The notes under the pieces: generated by a model
What the model was told of the DNA's origin: nothing
The model's database searches: none
The model's input: only the letters and a program-made list of their open reading frames with translations
Source of the DNA: Syntrophothermus sp. UBA1445
GTDB lineage: Bacteria; Bacillota; Syntrophomonadia; Syntrophomonadales; DTU052
Assembly (NCBI GenBank): GCA_002329495.1
Contig: DCTH01000162.1
Span: 1-6,983, forward strand
Direction: 5' to 3'
DNA: 6,983 bases
Made by a program: the position numbers and the translations under genes
Shown: positions 6,311-6,983 of the stretch, piece after piece
How positions within the stretch are numbered: position 1 is the first letter of the stretch
Layout: every line of letters begins with the position of its first letter

Positions 6311-6983
6311 AATCTTCCACTCCTTCAAGTCTGATAACGTTTTCCACAGCCCCCACAATACTCATTCCGTTTAAAACAGTCAAGGCATCGCGGAGATTTG
6401 ATTCTTCCACCTCATGGGTGATGAATACCAGATGGGCATATCCATTGTTAGTGTCTTTTTGCAGGACAGTCGCCAGGCTGACTTCATGATTACCCATAAC
6501 ACCAGCAATTCCCGCCAGAACCCCGGGGCGGTCCTTGGCCAGCATGCGGATATAGAACTTGGCCCGCTGACTGCTGGTGGGGATGACCTCCTTGTTTTCA
6601 TAGCAGGTACAGGTGATACGCCCTGTATCGTTGCGCCCGATATTGCGCACGATCTCCATTAAGTCCCCGACTACCGCACTGGCAGTCGGCATCTCGCCCG
6701 CGCCGCGACCGTAGAACATCAGGTCATCCACGGCATCCCCCCGTATAAAAACGGCATTGTACACCCCGCTGACGGAGGCCAGGGGATGGTTGTGCGGGAT
6801 GAAGGCCGGATGAACCCGGACCAGTATGCCGTCTTCCTCCTCCTTGGCAATCGCCAGGAGTTTAATGTCATAGCCCAATTCCTGTCCATATTTTATGTCC
6901 AGGGGCGTGATCCTGGTTATCCCCTCAACGTATACTTCCTCAAAGGTCACCCGGCTGTTGAAAGCGATTGAAGCCAGAATTGC
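6300..6983 (-). CDS. hom: Homoserine dehydrogenase, C-terminal part (runs off the right edge)
   Basis: The visible 227 residues are roughly the C-terminal half of a protein usually about 430 long. The NAD(P)-binding N-terminus lies beyond the edge. It reduces aspartate semialdehyde to homoserine, the branch point to threonine and methionine. The first residues [11 protein letters not shown] and [12 protein letters not shown] belong to the catalytic domain, as do [15 protein letters not shown] and [17 protein letters not shown] (about fragment residues 92-108). A C-terminal ACT domain begins near [21 protein letters not shown] (fragment residues 143-163); in this family it mediates threonine feedback inhibition. 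The apparent start at 6950 is an internal GTG valine codon, since the frame is open to the edge. The gene overlaps thrC by 11 bp and leads the hom-thrC-lysC cluster. Confidence 0.96.
   Translation of the reverse strand, partial: AILASIAFNSRVTFEEVYVEGITRITPLDIKYGQELGYDIKLLAIAKEEEDGILVRVHPAFIPHNHPLASVSGVYNAVFIRGDAVDDLMFYGRGAGEMPTASAVVGDLMEIVRNIGRNDTGRITCTCYENKEVIPTSSQRAKFYIRMLAKDRPGVLAGIAGVMGNHEVSLATVLQKDTNNGYAHLVFITHEVEESNLRDALTVLNGMSIVGAVENVIRLEGVEDYAS
6320..6325 (-). promoter_or_regulatory. Ribosome-binding site that fixes the thrC start
   Basis: AAGGAG on the minus strand lies inside the end of hom, nine bases before the ATG at 6310. It decides between that ATG and the upstream in-frame candidate at 6358. 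Confidence 0.75.

Noticed and set aside
6308..6358. Longer ThrC starting at 6358
   Set aside because: The 16 extra residues are coded within hom, lack a better ribosome-binding site and are not part of the enzyme; ATG 6310 has AAGGAG nine bases upstream.

Overview
The window looks like ordinary chromosomal DNA from an anaerobic member of the Bacillota, probably Clostridia of the Syntrophomonadaceae or Peptococcaceae kind. This is inferred from protein style, strong GGAGG-type ribosome-binding sites, TTG starts and the hom-thrC-lysC gene order. I cannot name the species. No phage, insertion sequence, CRISPR array, tRNA or rRNA was seen.

Left part (1-1203, minus strand): the start of an ABC-2-type efflux operon. 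It has a HlyD/YbhG-type membrane-fusion subunit followed two bases later by the N-terminus of a YbhF-type ATPase that runs off the left edge. The operon has a clear sigma-A-like promoter. A perfect 14-bp inverted repeat surrounds its -35 box, which looks like a repressor operator.

Middle (1341-3038, plus strand): a divergent single gene for a membrane-anchored GGDEF plus HD-GYP protein, with both the cyclic-di-GMP synthase and phosphodiesterase motifs intact.

Right part (3239-6983, minus strand): read from the right edge, it holds hom (homoserine dehydrogenase, C-terminal part only), thrC (threonine synthase, overlapping hom by 11 bp) and lysC (aspartokinase, 48 bp after thrC). After a 225-bp gap comes cobO (corrinoid adenosyltransferase). 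Hom, ThrC and LysC form an aspartate-family amino acid cluster; homoserine kinase is not in the window. LysC has an internal ribosome-binding site and ATG at codon 246, where a separate regulatory beta subunit is expected.

The least explained stretch is the 225-bp lysC-cobO gap. It is dense in inverted and direct repeats, and one arm can pair with two competing partners. It is the best candidate here for an undescribed structured RNA or interspersed repeat, although it could be a decayed repeat with no function.
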